Origin: Burhinus oedicnemus
Lineage: Eukaryota > Chordata > Aves > Charadriiformes > Burhinidae
Direction: 5' to 3'
Assembly: GCA_008921705.1 (NCBI GenBank)
Contig: VFFE01007102.1
Coordinates: 79,886 to 143,885, forward strand
Length of the DNA stretch: 64,000 nucleotides
Made by a program: the position numbers and the translations under genes. Below are positions 35,601 through 49,460 of the stretch, piece by piece. Numbering within the stretch: position 1 is the first letter of the stretch; each line of letters opens with the position of its first letter. Below the pieces are notes generated by a model, which was given only the letters and a program-made list of their open reading frames with translations, was not told the origin of the DNA and did not search any database.

Positions 35601-38600
35601 GTGAAAGATGCACGCACAAATGAAGGGAAACCGTAAAGGAAACGCTAACACTGGCCACACAGAAAGCACTGTCAAAAGCACACTATAAACAAACTGGGAA
35701 GAGATTTTTTTTTTCTGTTGTTTTTCTTCCATTAATTTTAAATATTCTTTGTAACTTTAGAAAGCAAACTACTTTCTGGCAAAAGTGTGGGTAATATCCT
35801 TGCAGTAGGTGGTTTGAGCTTGTTCTTTACAGAATAAGTATACACTTTAATAAAAATCATATAGGAAAATGTAAAAATAATATTGTAAATATTTTGCCAG
35901 ATTTGAAATGTGACATGATTTGGCCTTCACAGAAATATTCTAACCAGCAGGCAATACTCATCTGATTTTGTTAGAGCAGAATCAATCTCATCCAGCTCCT
36001 CTAACCAATGCTCTTTCATAAAGTTACGCTAGCCACATAATTTGTCTCTCAGCTGGCTGGGATATCTCTCCAAGGTACACAGATCTTTTTCATGATGGAA
36101 AAAAAAAAGCGTAAGCAAAAGAGTAAAATGAAAGCATTATTTACAATGCTGGTATAGTTTGCTTAGAAGTATGCTGTGAGTAAGCATGTGAATGTGAGCT
36201 GTGCAGACTTTTCGAACACTGTAGGGGCGCAGCACATATCTGTGTTTTACATTCATTCCTATCTTTATTTAGATTCATGCTTTTAAACACTTTCTGGCAT
36301 TTGTATTTAATCAAGAATGGAAATTATGCTGATGTCTGAAAAGCAAAAGGCCTATTAATATGATCTATGTGTAAGTTGTCTTTCATGAGTCCGTTTTACT
36401 CTTCTTCTCTGACTGCAGTTGCAGAGGGAGTGGATAAATAATTTTTGGAAGGAAAGTCTGTTTGAATTTTGATGTGTGATCGGTATATTTCTGAACTAGA
36501 CAGTCGAGGGGTTTTTTCCTTTTAGCAGTTAAGTCATTCCTCTGGAACTGATTGCGAAGATAAAACCCCATCTGTATAAATTGAAAACTTTTCTTTTTGA
36601 ACTGGAAGTTGAATGCAGACCATGACTTTTCCATAGAAAAATTACAGAAATAATGGCCCCTGGCTGTGGAGGCATTTTTTTGTTTTTCATGAATCAGGCA
36701 CAAAGTTATTTAAATTAATTCTGGTCTCATCACCCTAATAGAATATCATTACTGATCTTTACAAAAAATATTAGAAATCAGCAGTGTGTGGATGTAATAG
36801 CAATAGCTGTTTGACCAACTTCCCCAAACAATTTTTTCTTTATTGAAATGCAAGACTACTGATGACAATGCTCACTCATGATGCACATACTTCGTGCATT
36901 TCACACATTATCTTTTTATGTTAATTGCATGTATCAAAAGTACTAACTATGCTGTTGCTTCATGATCAATAGAGGGTCATTTATTTACTGTCTTTTGGAA
37001 ATGGTCATTAAAGAAAAAATCAGAAGAAACTTTCTTCATGAAAAAGAAACTGTGTAAATATTTCTATGTAATTAAAATATATGTAACAAAATACAATTTT
37101 TACCTCTCAAACTTAGTCTAGAGCTATACACCTCTTAAGGGTTCTGCTCTTCTGATGGGGTCTGTTAAGTAATTTGTACTCCTGTACGTTTGCATGGACT
37201 GCAAGGAAACAGACTTAAATTTCTCTGTGACTGCGCTGCCTAGCAGAATGCAGGACCTCAGGTACCACAGCTACAGCATGTTACGTGCTAATACTTATAT
37301 AAATATGGATACTTTACTAATAGTTCCACCCCCCCGCCCCCGACACTGACACCTCTGTACTTCCCCAGTTCCGGTTCTGAATGTGTGGAATGTCCATGAA
37401 ATGAGGATCCTTCTTCCCCTGAGTTTTCTGGATTGGTCCCTTTGCCAGGGGAGGAGAAAGCTTGGGTTTGTGTGAACCAGCAGATCCATCCCAGATTTGG
37501 CACACTCTCCAGTGGCCCTTTTCTGCCTAATAGTTAGTGTGCGTGGGCTTCCTATAAGGCTCATCTCTGCCTTGATTAAGTGAGAGGCAGACTTTGGTGG
37601 TCCCAGGTGTAACCTGCACTGTGAAATGACATTGATCTAAAGTAAGGGCAGAATCTGCACTTTAAAGACACTCCAGAATGGAAAAGGCTGGGGCCTTACC
37701 TTAGCAATGAATACAGCAGCTAAAAGATAGCCAGTGTGCCATCCTAGCACCACCAACAGATAGGACATTCTTTCTGACAGCCATCAATTCTACAGAAAAT
37801 TGTCACTGACCTGAGCAGAAAGAGAGCTGAGGTCTTCTTCAGAGGTTCCACTCATCTGCTCGTCCTACAGCTCAGCAGCATGCTCCTCCCAGCCAGCTCT
37901 GCCAGCGACGAGCGTGCCGAGGAGGGAGCACGTTTCCCAGGCACTGGCACAGGGAAGCAGCAGGGACAACGGGACTGGGATGAAGGTGAGGATGAGAGAG
38001 CTTCTTGACACTAGGAGGAAGCACCTTTCAAAACTTCTCCATGCCTCCTCTGCAGCACAAGATGAAGAGGACTGAGGAGAGTTTCAGCGGAGACTAGTTG
38101 GGTCTAATGTGCTTAAGTCCAATCCTTAGTAAGGAAGTATACCAAGTATTTTGGTTCAGCATTATCCTCACTCTTGCTACACAGGGGGAGTAAATTGATA
38201 GCTCCAATCCTCCCTTTATTCCAATATCAGGTTTCTCTGCACTTCCTGACTTGCTTGTCACTTTGTATCTGATGGGTCATACGCAACACTCAGCATGTGC
38301 TCTATAAAAATGGATCGCACAAGATGATGTGGATTTAAATGGGTGCAGTGACTTTTTCAACCTTTGATGGGTTCTTCTTGGCTGTGTTCAAAACGTCCAT
38401 TTTGCAGCTGTAGTTAATGGTGGTAATGGAATTAAGTACTGACGAAAATTCTTACATGAGTCGGAATGCTATTCAAATCTATCTGTGTTTTCCATGTTGG
38501 TTGGTTGTTTCTAATAGTGTTTTGGGTTTTTTTTCCTGTGATATCAAAGATGCAGGCATGATATTTCAGCACAGGAGCACCTAGTCCATCAAGAGTATTC

Positions 38601-38930
38601 ATAAACACCTTTACAGGAACTTGCTGAGCCATGGCAATTTCTTTGCTCCAGACCACAGTGACTAACAAGTTCAACATAATATGTTAAAAATGAGTTATCC
38701 ATATAGAACTGGAAAAGCACCAATTGGATAGAGAGGAAACAGCACTGTTATGTTTTTTTTTTCCTGTGTAGTTCTTAAATTTTACACAAGAACATCTTTC
38801 CCAATCCCTGATGAGCCCATCTTCAAACTTAGGAGAAAAACAGCAGTGGGTCTTTTGGAAGCTTTTGGGGAGTTAGGACCACTTCAGCTTTACCGTCAGG
38901 TTTCATTGGCTGTCAAGGTGATGAATATTA
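32700..38930. other. Unique noncoding DNA
   Basis: Some 6 kb, strongly AT-rich from 33,100 to 37,100. GGGCCTGATCCTGCAATCC at 35,072 is one arm of the palindromic repeat described at 31.6 kb. A C-rich stretch at about 37,328-37,341 and a GC-richer segment at 37,830-37,990 have no exon-like structure. A homeodomain-like cluster with AGCTGAGATGCTAATTAAGC lies at 33,331-33,350. No gene is called. Confidence 0.55.
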
Positions 38931-38938
38931 ATATAATG

Positions 38939-38960
38939 ATTTGCTCTAATCAGAGCAAAT
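38939..38960. other. Small perfect hairpin
   Basis: ATTTGCTCT and AGAGCAAAT form a perfect 9-base stem around a 4-base loop (AATC). The stem does not extend further and there is no T run after it. A palindrome of this size is expected occasionally by chance in 64 kb. Confidence 0.6.
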
Positions 38961-40730
38961 GAGGTTCAGAGTGGCATGGGCAGTGATGTCATCCAAAAGG
39001 ACTCTGAAGTAGCTCAGGGATCCACATTCCTGACCTCAGATCCCTACTGAGATCAGAGGTGCACCGTTGCCTTTATGAAGAATATCTACCAGAAGGGCTT
39101 AGTGCAACTGTTGTTCTGGAGGGAGTAGGGGCATCAAGGACGTCTTTGATATTGATGAACGCGCTGACTGAAAATATGAGAAATTTTACTGATTTTCCTG
39201 GGTACTTCTAAAGGCACTTTTATGGTTCCTCAGTTTTGTGTGTCTACGTTCTTAATGTTACTCTGTCTTAGTTTTAATCAGTATCTGTTTTTGGTGCCTG
39301 ATGTAGCAAACCAGAGCTTGAGTATTAACTAGAGCTTCCTGCCTGCTCTTGGTTTTGCCAAAGTGCACTCAAACAAGCACAAGATCAGTGTTTGTGCCTT
39401 GGTGCTGCCGTGTGCATGTCATGAGTCTTTGCGCTCCCACAAAAAAGATGAACTTGGGACTGGTTCTGGGAACAGACAAAGAAGCAGTTGTGTTGGGCAC
39501 TGCTGCAGAGAGCAAAGGAAGGGCCATGATGTTGGGGCACGCAGTGCCAATCACGTGAAGAGCTGGCTCTGAGGAAGGGATAGGGTGGTTTCTGCCTCTG
39601 TCTTCTTAGCTGCCTTAGCATCAGCAGGTGCATGAAGACTCCTTGTCCATGTTTTCCCTCATTGCTCTCCTTCTCTGCTTTTGAACTTCTCCCTTTTCTT
39701 GGATCGAGCCCTGTTTAAGTTGCTGAACTACCTTGAACTGAATCTGCCTGTGCTCCTTATTGAGTGTGACCTAAAAATCTTCAGTAAGCCTGAAATCTTA
39801 CTGCTAAAATGCTGTATAATTTGCTCTGAATGTAAGTCTGGTTTGCAACTCCACAGGTAGGCAGTGGGGTCAAAGAAGAGTACAGCACTGGACAAGATTG
39901 CCACCTTTTCACTTGTGCACAGTGCAGTTTGGGGAGGAGCACTGCCACGGCTCCAGTGATGGCTGTGTCTTCAAGGTCTAGATGAGCCTTAAGTGCTTGG
40001 AGTTCATTCCTGATGCGTGACATGAAAGCTGCAGGGTCAGAGGTCATTAACCAAACATCAGTTGCTAATAACATTGTGTTACAGTGCTCCACATGTATAG
40101 TACAGTGGACAGACTCACTACTATTTTTACTTACTTTCACAGTTTAAGAGGTCTCAGTGGTACAATTTTTCCTCTTGATGCTCTGTCTATATTTTTGTTT
40201 ACCAAGTTTTACACCATCATTCCTAATTATACTCTGCTTCTCACCATGCCCTTGTGCTCTCCCTCTCCTTAACGTATACACCCTTCAAATTCTACTACTT
40301 GCTAGTCTATCTTTGGCTGACACGTACTTAAGATTTTTTTAAAATATGTTTTCTCGCTATTGTGAAATAGAATAACAGAAAACTTACGTGAAAGAATTTG
40401 TCTCTATCTGAAATCAATGACAGAGCTCCCAATTGGAGTTAGCCAAGATCTTCTGTTGATTTCGGCTCCTGGTAATATAAGTGACATGTTTTTTCATCAG
40501 CAGACTCTTTTTTGTGAGGTTGTTTTTTTTTATGTTATAGCTGAAAGGAATAAAAAAAGGAGAAAACATCATTTAGGACAAGTATGACTATGTGGGTACA
40601 GAAAATGTTTGAATTTTTGCAATCTTGAGAAGAAATAAACCTAGAATATCTTTATTGGTGCATCCCAGATAAGCAATTTCTATTGTGATGTGTTCTCTCA
40701 GAGACTGTACTATGGAAAATTGAGAATAAT
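38961..40730. other. Unique noncoding DNA
   Basis: Somewhat GC-richer at 39,350-40,060, with overlapping open frames on both strands (up to 119 codons, reverse, 39,781-40,140). None contains a domain I recognise and neither strand reads consistently through the region, so a decayed unrecognised element is as likely as chance. Confidence 0.5.
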
Positions 40731-40806
40731 GGGCCGTGTCATGTCTTCAGTCCATGTGCAGAACTCACACTGATGTCAATAGGAGCTCCCTTCACAAACT
40801 GAGGCC
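40731..40806. repeat. Short palindromic sauropsid repeat, degenerate
   Basis: Starts GGGCCGTGTCATG and ends AACTGAGGCC, with GCAGAACTCACACTGATGTC and AATAGGAGCTCCC between, the same layout as the element at 31.6 kb ('gcagaactcccattgacttcaatgggagttcc'). The copy is diverged, with many substitutions. Family recognition is from memory. Confidence 0.4.
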
Positions 40807-43800
40807 TATGTATGACCCATAGAGTCACTACTAGATCTTTCCCATACATAACTACAAAATTAATGGAGCATTGTAATCTATTTTGAGATCTAATGAAATA
40901 CACCATGATTTAAATTGCAATTAAACAGAGAGGTGTCAATAGGCATTGATGAGTTTCCACATGAAGACAGCAGCATTCCTGCTACAGACTTACAGCTTTT
41001 GAGAGGTAATGGCTCATAGACTCTAAAAACACATTTACTCAGAGCATTATTGATTAAACATCTCAGGAGCCTTAAACATGTGAATTATATCTTTAGTTGT
41101 AAGACATATTTTGTACATACAAGACTGGATCCATTCTGGAAAGATCACAGAATCCCATGTGATAAAATTTAGCATTTCTTAATTGCCTACATTTAAAAAT
41201 AGAAAGTCATAACATTGTTAACTTATGCTTTTATAGCAGGGGGAGGTTGGAAGTTTGTAGAGTTCAGGTGATTCACAGACGTCTATTTAAAAATACACTT
41301 GATGACGTTTCATGTGTCCATGGCTTTTTAAATTATTTAATGTAATAACCTATTCTGGGGTCATGTTTGTGTGAGAAAAGTCATGAAATAATTAGGGCCT
41401 ATGTATTTCACAGCACAGAGAGACCAAATTCCATTACAACAGTGTTTAAACTGTGCTGCAGAACTTTTGGATCCCACTGTAATATTAATCTTCCAGTGCT
41501 CTGAAATATTTCATTCCCTGCTTCCTACCCTCATAAAAATACACACAGAGCTGTGGCTTATCTTTGAAATTACCCATTGACATAAAATATGAGGACTATT
41601 ATTTTCAACTGTGTTTCAAGGAAGTGTTTTCCAGTATGCTTACTAGGCAGAACAGTTCTGGTCTTTAGGCAGGAGCTCCTGTTACCCTGTCCAGAAGTCA
41701 ACCTCCCTGCTCGCCCTCGCCCCGCTGACCCGAGCTCGCCAGGGGCTCACGCATCAGCCGGCGCCTTCTGCCAGCCCCTGGCTGCTGTGAACTGACTTTC
41801 TCATTTCTCCAAACAGTAGTTCATCCTCCTATTTTGTATACTTCTGCAAAATTATAAAGAGGTCATTATACGTCATAATGTAATTATCTCTTCCCTGAGA
41901 GGAGTGCTGGCCAGTATGTTGGAGACTCAAGGCTTCGGCAAATCCACGGTGTCCTGGAGGTGTGTAATTTCCCAGTGAAGGAAGAGCAGAGTTTCCTGGC
42001 CTCCAGATGAATTAAATGAGGAAGCCATTCCCCTCAGACTCTCTGCAAACTCTGGCAGAACCCAAAATTTCACTTGCTTTTGAGATTGTTTTTGTGTGAT
42101 TATACAGACTAGACATTGTATATGTTCTTTTTATAAATAAGATGTATCAGAGTGATATGACTAAAAGACTAAAAGGTGAAATATGGAATACATTTATCAT
42201 TACAGGTCAACAGTTATTAAAAAAAGTCACATAGAAAAGCCCAAGAGAATTTAATATTAGTAACATTACCATTGCATTTTTGAGAAGTTTTGCGATTGAC
42301 CAAACAATTTTGCATTGGGTTTTTTTGATGCCAGCTAGTTTTCATTCTATGACACTGTGGCTCCTTTAGCAGTTACCTTGCCAGTAGGCTTATCTCTCAG
42401 AAGGCTTGGCAGCTATTTTGTGATGTTCTCACAAAGCAGTGAGGCAGAGGCACTGAGTAAAAATTACACAGGTCCCATTTACTCCACTGCAGCACCTCCA
42501 TTTAATATCTCACCTTCGCAGGGAGACAGACACTTTGCATCTGCATCACCCCTCTGTGCTGAAGTTTATCTCTAGGCAATGTATAAACACACTCCCTGGA
42601 AACTACTTAAGCCAGGACTACATCTAAAAGCTGTTTTTTCTTATTGTTTCCTGACTTTCTGGACGCTAACCAAGACCAGCAAATTCTTAAATCCTACAAA
42701 TGATTTCAGCCATTTATAAGTTATAAAAGAACTCTGTTCAGCCTCAAATACCCGAGCTGATTTCTGTTCCTATTGCGGGTTGCTGCGCTGTTGAGCCCTC
42801 TTTGGTCTGAAATAGGCTTTGGGGATTTTTTTTTTCTTCCTTTGTCTGCTTTTTCAGCTTACACCTTCTCTATGAGAAAGGTCTCAGATGACAAGAAAGG
42901 GTCTCTGAGCTCACCATCCCCTACTTTCCACGCACTGCGTTTGGAGGGGTAGTATATAAAACTTTGCCGGCGTAGTCTGGACACTGCTGTGCCAGTGAGG
43001 ACTACGGGGAAAAAGAACCAGGAACTCAGGTTTATTGCTTACATTTTCTTTCTTGACCCTTTCCCCCTGCCCCCCAAACAGACAGGTGATCTTTCATCTT
43101 ACCTTTCTCCTTTGATCAAGGTGCAGTCGCCTGCATAATAGAACAAACTTTTGGTCTAGTAAACTGTGAAGCTCGACTTTGGAAGATCTACTGATTTCTA
43201 TTAAATGAAGCAACACTTCTTCCTCGCCACAATCAGTGGAATGTTTTCCACAGTCAAGCTTGCTAAGAACAGTTTAAATTATGTTTTTCTGGACTGAAAC
43301 TCTCAGTTCCCAGACTCTTCTTCTTTTTACTCCTGTGAACATAGTGCTATACTGTATGTCAATTTGGTCTTGTTTGTGGGTTCATTTTCCCCTCCATTAG
43401 AACAGCTTTTCTCTCTCTTTTTTTTCCTTCTTGTGATATTGTTCAAAGGCTTCTTGTGATGCCTTGAAAAAAGTTATTGATTGTTAGATCATTTCTCTCA
43501 TTCATTCAGATGTTTTCTGGTCCCCAGATGGAAACATCACAGCTGCTGCTCTGGAATTCACTATCGACTTTTGTCTCTGGATTATCAGAGCCCCATGCAA
43601 AAAGGCCTGAATCCAGGCACCCCTTTTCCCTCTGCTGAGGCTTAAAGCTGTTATCCTGACAGCTCAAAGGAAGTCCCAGTGCCTGTCTGTGTATGACCAG
43701 AGTCTGGAGCAGTAAGGTCCTATGATTGCTTTCTTTGAGCTATTTTTCTAGTGCTCCTTTTTTTTAGTTTCCGTATAATTCTTCAGCTCTTCAGTAGGAG

Positions 43801-44869
43801 CACCAGATCTCGGAAGCCAGTCTGCTTCCCTGCCTCCCTCTGCTGTTGTTATTTCTGCTCTGGTCATTTGTTTTAGGTTCGAGGGCCAAAATCAGTCCGA
43901 CAAATTTGTATGTTTCAAATTCAGCCTTTGCTGACCAGCAGCCATCTGCTCAGACAAAGAAGAAAGTGGGAGGATTGCCGTGTTTTAAATGCTTTTCACC
44001 CAATCCCTCAAGGAAAGCCTCTTTTTTAAATTCAAAGGGTTGTTATGATTCAAAGAAAATGCTTATTCTACAGACTGTTTCCTTTCCATTAAAGTTTATT
44101 TATACCCCCCTCCTTGTCTGAGAGTATAATTATGAATGATCTAAGCTTGTACTGAAAATCCTAAATTAAAAAATACATCTGTTGCAAGGATTGTCTCACC
44201 AGAAACCTTGAAAATGTTATCCTGTCTGTGTATCCATATATCTGTCTGTCTCTCTATAGGTTTATGGCTATCCTTTATATGTTCCAGAAGTAAATGGGAT
44301 TAGATCGCTTGCTGTATATTTTAACTGCTGTATACATTCATGAAAGGAATAAAACTATGTGGAAATCTGAATACATTTTATATTTATTTATATTCAGCTT
44401 TCAATCACATTTTCACTTGTTAAAAACTGAGGGGATTAGACTGTATTGTTCTTCCCCTTCTTGATTTAGGAATAACCGTTAAGTGTAAGAAAACATTATT
44501 TAAATGGTAAAAGTTACGTTTAAAAAGAAAAGAGAAATACAGCATAACGATACGAACTGTAACAGTGTTCATTCAAAAGCTAGGTGTTTTCCTGACAACA
44601 AAGTGCAATTACTTTAGCCCAACTTTTCAGCATACCTCAGGAAGCATCAGTGAAACACATTTATTTTTAATTAAGGCCAACTCTGTCCCAACATTTGCTT
44701 TAAATATGAGGACCAAAGAGCATCAGAAAAGGACGTTATTTCTTCAGTCCTTTGAAGCTGCTGCCTTCTGATATGTAGCTCAATGAAGGGCAACACCACA
44801 CGGACAGTGGAGTCACGGCAAAATCTCCACTTGGCAGAAGATGTCCAGATAGCACTTTTCTCAGTTGGA
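40807..44869. other. Unique noncoding DNA
   Basis: No gene is recognised. A small GC-rich patch at 41,690-41,790 with about eight CpGs interrupts AT-rich DNA. CATTAT-ACGTC-ATAATG at 41,863-41,879 is a small interrupted palindrome around a CRE-like core. A 91-codon open frame at 43,846-44,121 shows no domain. Confidence 0.55.
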
Positions 44870-45180
44870 TTTCACCTGATTAATAATCTTATTTTTCATT
44901 TTTAAAGCATTACAGTGAAATGAGTCCATTAAGATGCTGTAATGTTAATTAACATTGTCATAAGCTCTTCTTTCATTTCACTTGCATGCATTTTTGAAAG
45001 GTACACTGTGGAAATGGTTCTTTTACCCTGCCATTTGCCGATAGATCATTTCATGCTAGTACTGAAAGGTTAAATGTTATAATTTATGCTAATTTTAATT
45101 TTCCCTAGTGCCACAGGCAGTACAAATCAAGCAGCAGCAATTGATTATACATCACTGACAGTATAAAACAGAACAAACAT
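44870..45180. promoter_or_regulatory. Candidate conserved enhancer-like block
   Basis: Non-repetitive AT-rich sequence with many homeodomain/POU-like cores: CACCTGATTAATAATC (44,875), a perfect 16-base palindrome AATGTTAATTAACATT (44,941-44,956, like a compact HNF1 or paired-homeodomain site), TTATGCTAATTTTAATTTTC near 45,084, and GCAATTGATTATACATCACT near 45,138. In vertebrates such clustering outside exons is typical of deeply conserved developmental enhancers. The palindrome is direct observation; the enhancer role is inference. Confidence 0.35.
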
Positions 45181-48100
45181 ACAGTTCTGTCAATGAAAGG
45201 CCTGTGCCAGGTTAGTCATAGTTAGGTTGTTATGGCCTCCTGAGAACAGCAGTCAAAACCAAGCAATAATGATGATATGAATATTTATTTTGTGCATAGT
45301 TCTGGATCCAAGCCATTTCAATAAATAATTTTCCATGGTACGTTTGTGCCTCAAGAAGTGTGATGGAAAGGCTGTTTGCCTTTTGAAGAAATTTGTGCAA
45401 TAAATATCAAATCTAAATTTGGGTTCTGGTTTCTCAGAGGAGGGATTGAAGTTGTAGTGGTCAAGCAGAAGTTCACTGACACATGTGCATGTACAAGAAT
45501 ATGTAGGTTAGAACTTCAGAAGCAAGAACTCAAGGTATGGCTTAGGCCATCAAAAAGCAGAAAGATTGCTCACTAACTTGGTATCATCTGGCAGCTAATT
45601 AGATCCCCTGTCACTATCACAAAGAGTATCTTTGGAGCTGAGAAATGACAGTCAGGTTCTCAGACACAGCTTTTCAAATAGCCAGGCTAAACATCCATCT
45701 TGGTCAGTTACATTGATCTTAAACCCTTACCTCCTCACAGCACCGAGAAGGCAACGCATCACCCTTGCTTAGATCTCTTCAGAGCAGATCTTTGCTGTTA
45801 TTCTGCTCCTCCAAAACTAGAATTTTCTCCCCAAATGCAGCTTCAGGGTAGATTGCAGGCACTTTTTTCATGGATGAATGGCTCTTTCCCTGCTCTGCAA
45901 CCTACCTTGTAAGACAGTGAAACAGAAGACAGAAATGAGGTCACAGAAGCAGGAAGTATTGGGTAGCAACTGGTATTTTAGTAGCATCATGGGACAGATG
46001 CTTAATTCATATGAAAGACAGGCTGAGATGACTTAAAGCTTTTTGAGACAGAAGAAAATGCCATTTGGAGGCAAACAGAAGTGACCTCTGTGGCTGTTGG
46101 CAGTACACGGAGACTCAGTCTGGGCTGGGAAACGTGTTTAAGTGTCTCAGGTGCTTTTCTGCTCGTAAGCATCCCTCAAACCGGGTGCCACTGTGGGCAC
46201 CTTGCTAGAAAGCTAGTGTTGGAAGGGATGTGCTGCAGAAAGGGCTTCAGTCTTGCTGGTACATCTAAGAGGACAGTCAATGCCATGTTGCCTGTGGGGT
46301 AAAGAAAGGGAGCATTGACAATGGGATTACGGAATTATTGCCTGAGTGGAGGGCAAGTGAGTAACCCAGTGAGACAAAGACAATTACACATCCACACAGA
46401 TCGCAGAAGATGGGAAGAAGATTCTTGCAATGAGGCAACAACTGAAAGGCAAATGCTCCAATAAAACATTTTCAAACATACTTGATAAATTTCAGTGTAC
46501 AAATCCTGTTGACTTTTAGTTGGAAGTCAGTTTGGGTGGTTCCAGCACTCTAACTACAATAGCCATTCTTGCTGATTTTTATGTGTCCAAAACTTATTCA
46601 ATGTTTGTGCGATAAAGCTTAAAATAGAAATAGGAATTTAGCTTGTCTACACATCAGCTTTGCATTGCAATATGATTTTGATAAAGAGACATATTTGTGA
46701 ATAAAGCCAATGTAGTACTAAAAGGTTAGAATACTCATTTTCAAATACAGTGCTTTAATTTAAAGAAGACACCATTATTTTTTTCATGTAGCTATTGCTC
46801 TTTGACTTAGAATTAGTGAAACATGGACTGGTTACTTTAACCCAGATGGTTTCTTCCCCACCCATAAAGATTGGTTACTTTAGCACAGATGTCTCTTTTT
46901 CTTCCATAAGGCATATTAGAACGAAAACAAAGATTCACATTTAAGCAATAAATAATAACAACTACCACCCCTATTGGCTTAGATATGTCCAAATCCAAAA
47001 CCACAGCTAAAAGTTACTTTAAAGTGTGGTGGGCCACAACTTATAGTTCTTTCATTTTGCTTTCTTTTTAAAAGATTTGACTTTGTTGACATTTTTTACA
47101 CTGTTTCAATTGATCTTTATTGAAAAAGAATAAGGATGGAGCAGACTGACAATTTTATTTGACAGATGATTAATATCTTTGCTTAGATCTGGCCTGAAGT
47201 GTAACCACAAAGTGTTTGATAAGGGAGGGATAAAATATGGTTTGCAGGCAGTGGAGAGTTTCAGGGACATAAAATGGCTGAATGGTAATCTTAAAAATGC
47301 AAGGTACAGACCCATGAGGCCGTGTTAGCACTGTACCAGTGCCCTTTCATCCTAGGGTTATTCTGACTTCTTTTCTGATTGCTCTTGGCTCATGGTGGAC
47401 AAGCCTCCCTTGGTACATGTGCAGAAAGGTCTCTTCATGAACAGGTCTCCCTTTCCGTGCATAGGCCAGTGGCTCAGCCTCGCTTCCCAAAGTCTCCAGC
47501 CTGGTATTGGAGCACCAAGTCTGGGTTTGAGATCAGCACAGGGCATTTGTGGCTTGTGTGGGGGCCTTTGGGCTAGCTCGCTTTCTCTTGCCATAAGGAA
47601 GCTGTTCTCCCATTTCCTGTCTAGCACGATGCCATAATGGATTCCTCACAACAGAAACTCCCCTACGGTTCCAGCTCTTTGCGTTTTCCAAAAGGAGGGT
47701 GATATGACCCAAGCTAAGCTTGGGTGCAATTGAAAACAAAATTCCTTTATGATAACAATTTTTCTCAGGCTTTTTAGCCCAGTCCAAATTTGGCTACTGT
47801 AGGGAAAAGTTGGTTGTAAGGATTTATATTATGTTTATTTAATTACTAATTTCTGTAAAAGAAAAATTAATTCTGTTACTTGTGGTGATGCATCATGCCA
47901 GGAATAACATTTAACATGTATGGCTTAACACAATAGGCCATTTTTAAAGGACCTTTTCCTAAAATTTAATTTTAGATTTGGGACTACAGAGCATTTAACT
48001 TACCTTCAGGAGGATATTTTGAATAAAAATAACAAGAAACTGCCTTACTAGAATATCAACCATGCTTGACTGATATTAACCATATGAAAAAATGTATGAG

Positions 48101-49035
48101 ACGTATAAACTTCACATAAGAACTACAGTTAAGCCCACTCATATTTTTCTTTTAAAATGGATGTCCAAACTTTAAAAGTCCGTATGTTATTCTTCTTAAG
48201 ATCCAAATGTATTTTTGGAGACTGAGTTCCTACTGTTTGCAATAATGAACACCTCATGGATGGCAGGGAAAAAGAAAATCAACTTTCCTTAGTGCTACTG
48301 TTGGCCAAAGGGAAGGCAAAAAATAATTTTATAACAAGATACCCTCTGTGCTAGACCAGTATTTTTTTTTTCCTATCCATGGATGCAGAAAGAAGTGTTT
48401 CAGCATGCCTTCACCCCCTCTTTTCTTCCCCTGTGCCCTGGAGGTTTGCCCCAGAGCAAACCCCATGCAACCCAGCATGGCATAAGGCTGCGGAAGCTGC
48501 CACAAGCAGCTGCTTTTTCCCGGAACGCTGGGGAGCAAGGACTGACCAAAGCCAACGACAAGACTCCTCTTGGCTTCACTGGGTGTTGGTTGCTGCCCAA
48601 GCAGTCGATCCAGGATGTGCTGCCTGGTAGAGCCCGTTGCATCTGGGGATGACGCGCATACCCAGTCTAATACTGGTCTGACAGCCCCTCGCAGCACAGC
48701 GTACTGGCACCCCCGGATATACTTTGCCTCGTTAACTGTCCTGTATTGTCTTCTGTAAATATAGTGAGTAATACAAAAAACATTTGCTAATGAGGCTTAA
48801 AATTTTCCTTCAAATGATTGTCTTGCATATTTACATGCTTGTGGTTTGCTGCCATTATATGCACCATTTTTTGGCCTATCTCCTTCATTCATGCTCTCTG
48901 GGAAACACACTCCTTTGAGAGTGCTGCAGATAATTTTGTTCCCTCCATTTTTGCAGGATGCTTTGCTAGTTGTGTCCCAGTTGTCTTAGAAATGCTAGTT
49001 TAATTAGCTGAGTAGTCAGAGGGATTTTTAGAGCT
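45181..49035. other. Unique noncoding DNA
   Basis: AT-rich with a GC-richer part at 48,380-48,720, where overlapping open frames occur on both strands (up to 122 codons) without recognisable domains. GCTTGTCTACACATCAGC near 46,641 resembles one end of the palindromic family seen at 2.1 kb. No gene is called. Confidence 0.55.
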
Positions 49036-49460
49036 GCGGGCTCTAAAACTGGCACGTGCATTTTGTGTGCGGCCGAGGGTGAATGTGACGCCCAAAGACA
49101 GACTGTTTTAAACCTCGTCGATCGGCGCCATACTGCCCCGAAAGTCAGAGGTCACATTTCAAGGACCGGCTCCACTCCTCGGGTTGCCGACCCCTGGTGA
49201 TAGGAAGTCTGCTTGGAGCAAGGTCACAGCAGCACAAACCACCTGCCCATCGCCCGGTGCCAGGGGCCGGGAGCCAGGCGAGCCTGTGCCAAAAGCGCGG
49301 GAGGCAGGAGGGGAGCGGGAGGGGAGAGGCCCAGGCAGAGGCTGCCGCAGCCCTGCCCCTGGACAGGCTCCACTGGCTGCGATCCCGGGGAGCCAGGGTG
49401 AGGTTTGCAGAGCCGCCTTTCACCTTGGATGGACGTCCCGCAAGAGGGTGAGGGCGCAAG
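49036..49460. promoter_or_regulatory. CpG island
   Basis: By hand count about 27 CpG dinucleotides in some 425 bases at roughly 60% GC. This gives an observed/expected ratio near 0.7 and meets the usual island criteria (over 200 bases, GC above 50%, ratio above 0.6). It is the longest such patch in an otherwise CpG-depleted window. It contains GGCACGTGCA (an E-box) near 49,050 and a GGGGAGCGGGAGGGGAGAGG GC-box-like stretch near 49,310. Open frames cross it on both strands (161 codons reverse, 119 forward) as expected where stops are rare. It could be a promoter or an orphan island; no exon is recognisable. Confidence 0.55.

Noticed and set aside
37326..37343. C-rich run as a possible G-quadruplex on the reverse strand
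   Set aside because: Only about three separable runs of three or more G; a fourth run is lacking.
39350..40140. Possible decayed retroelement or retrocopy from clustered open frames
   Set aside because: Frames lie on both strands without a consistent reading direction, and no reverse transcriptase, gag-like or zinc-knuckle motif is visible.
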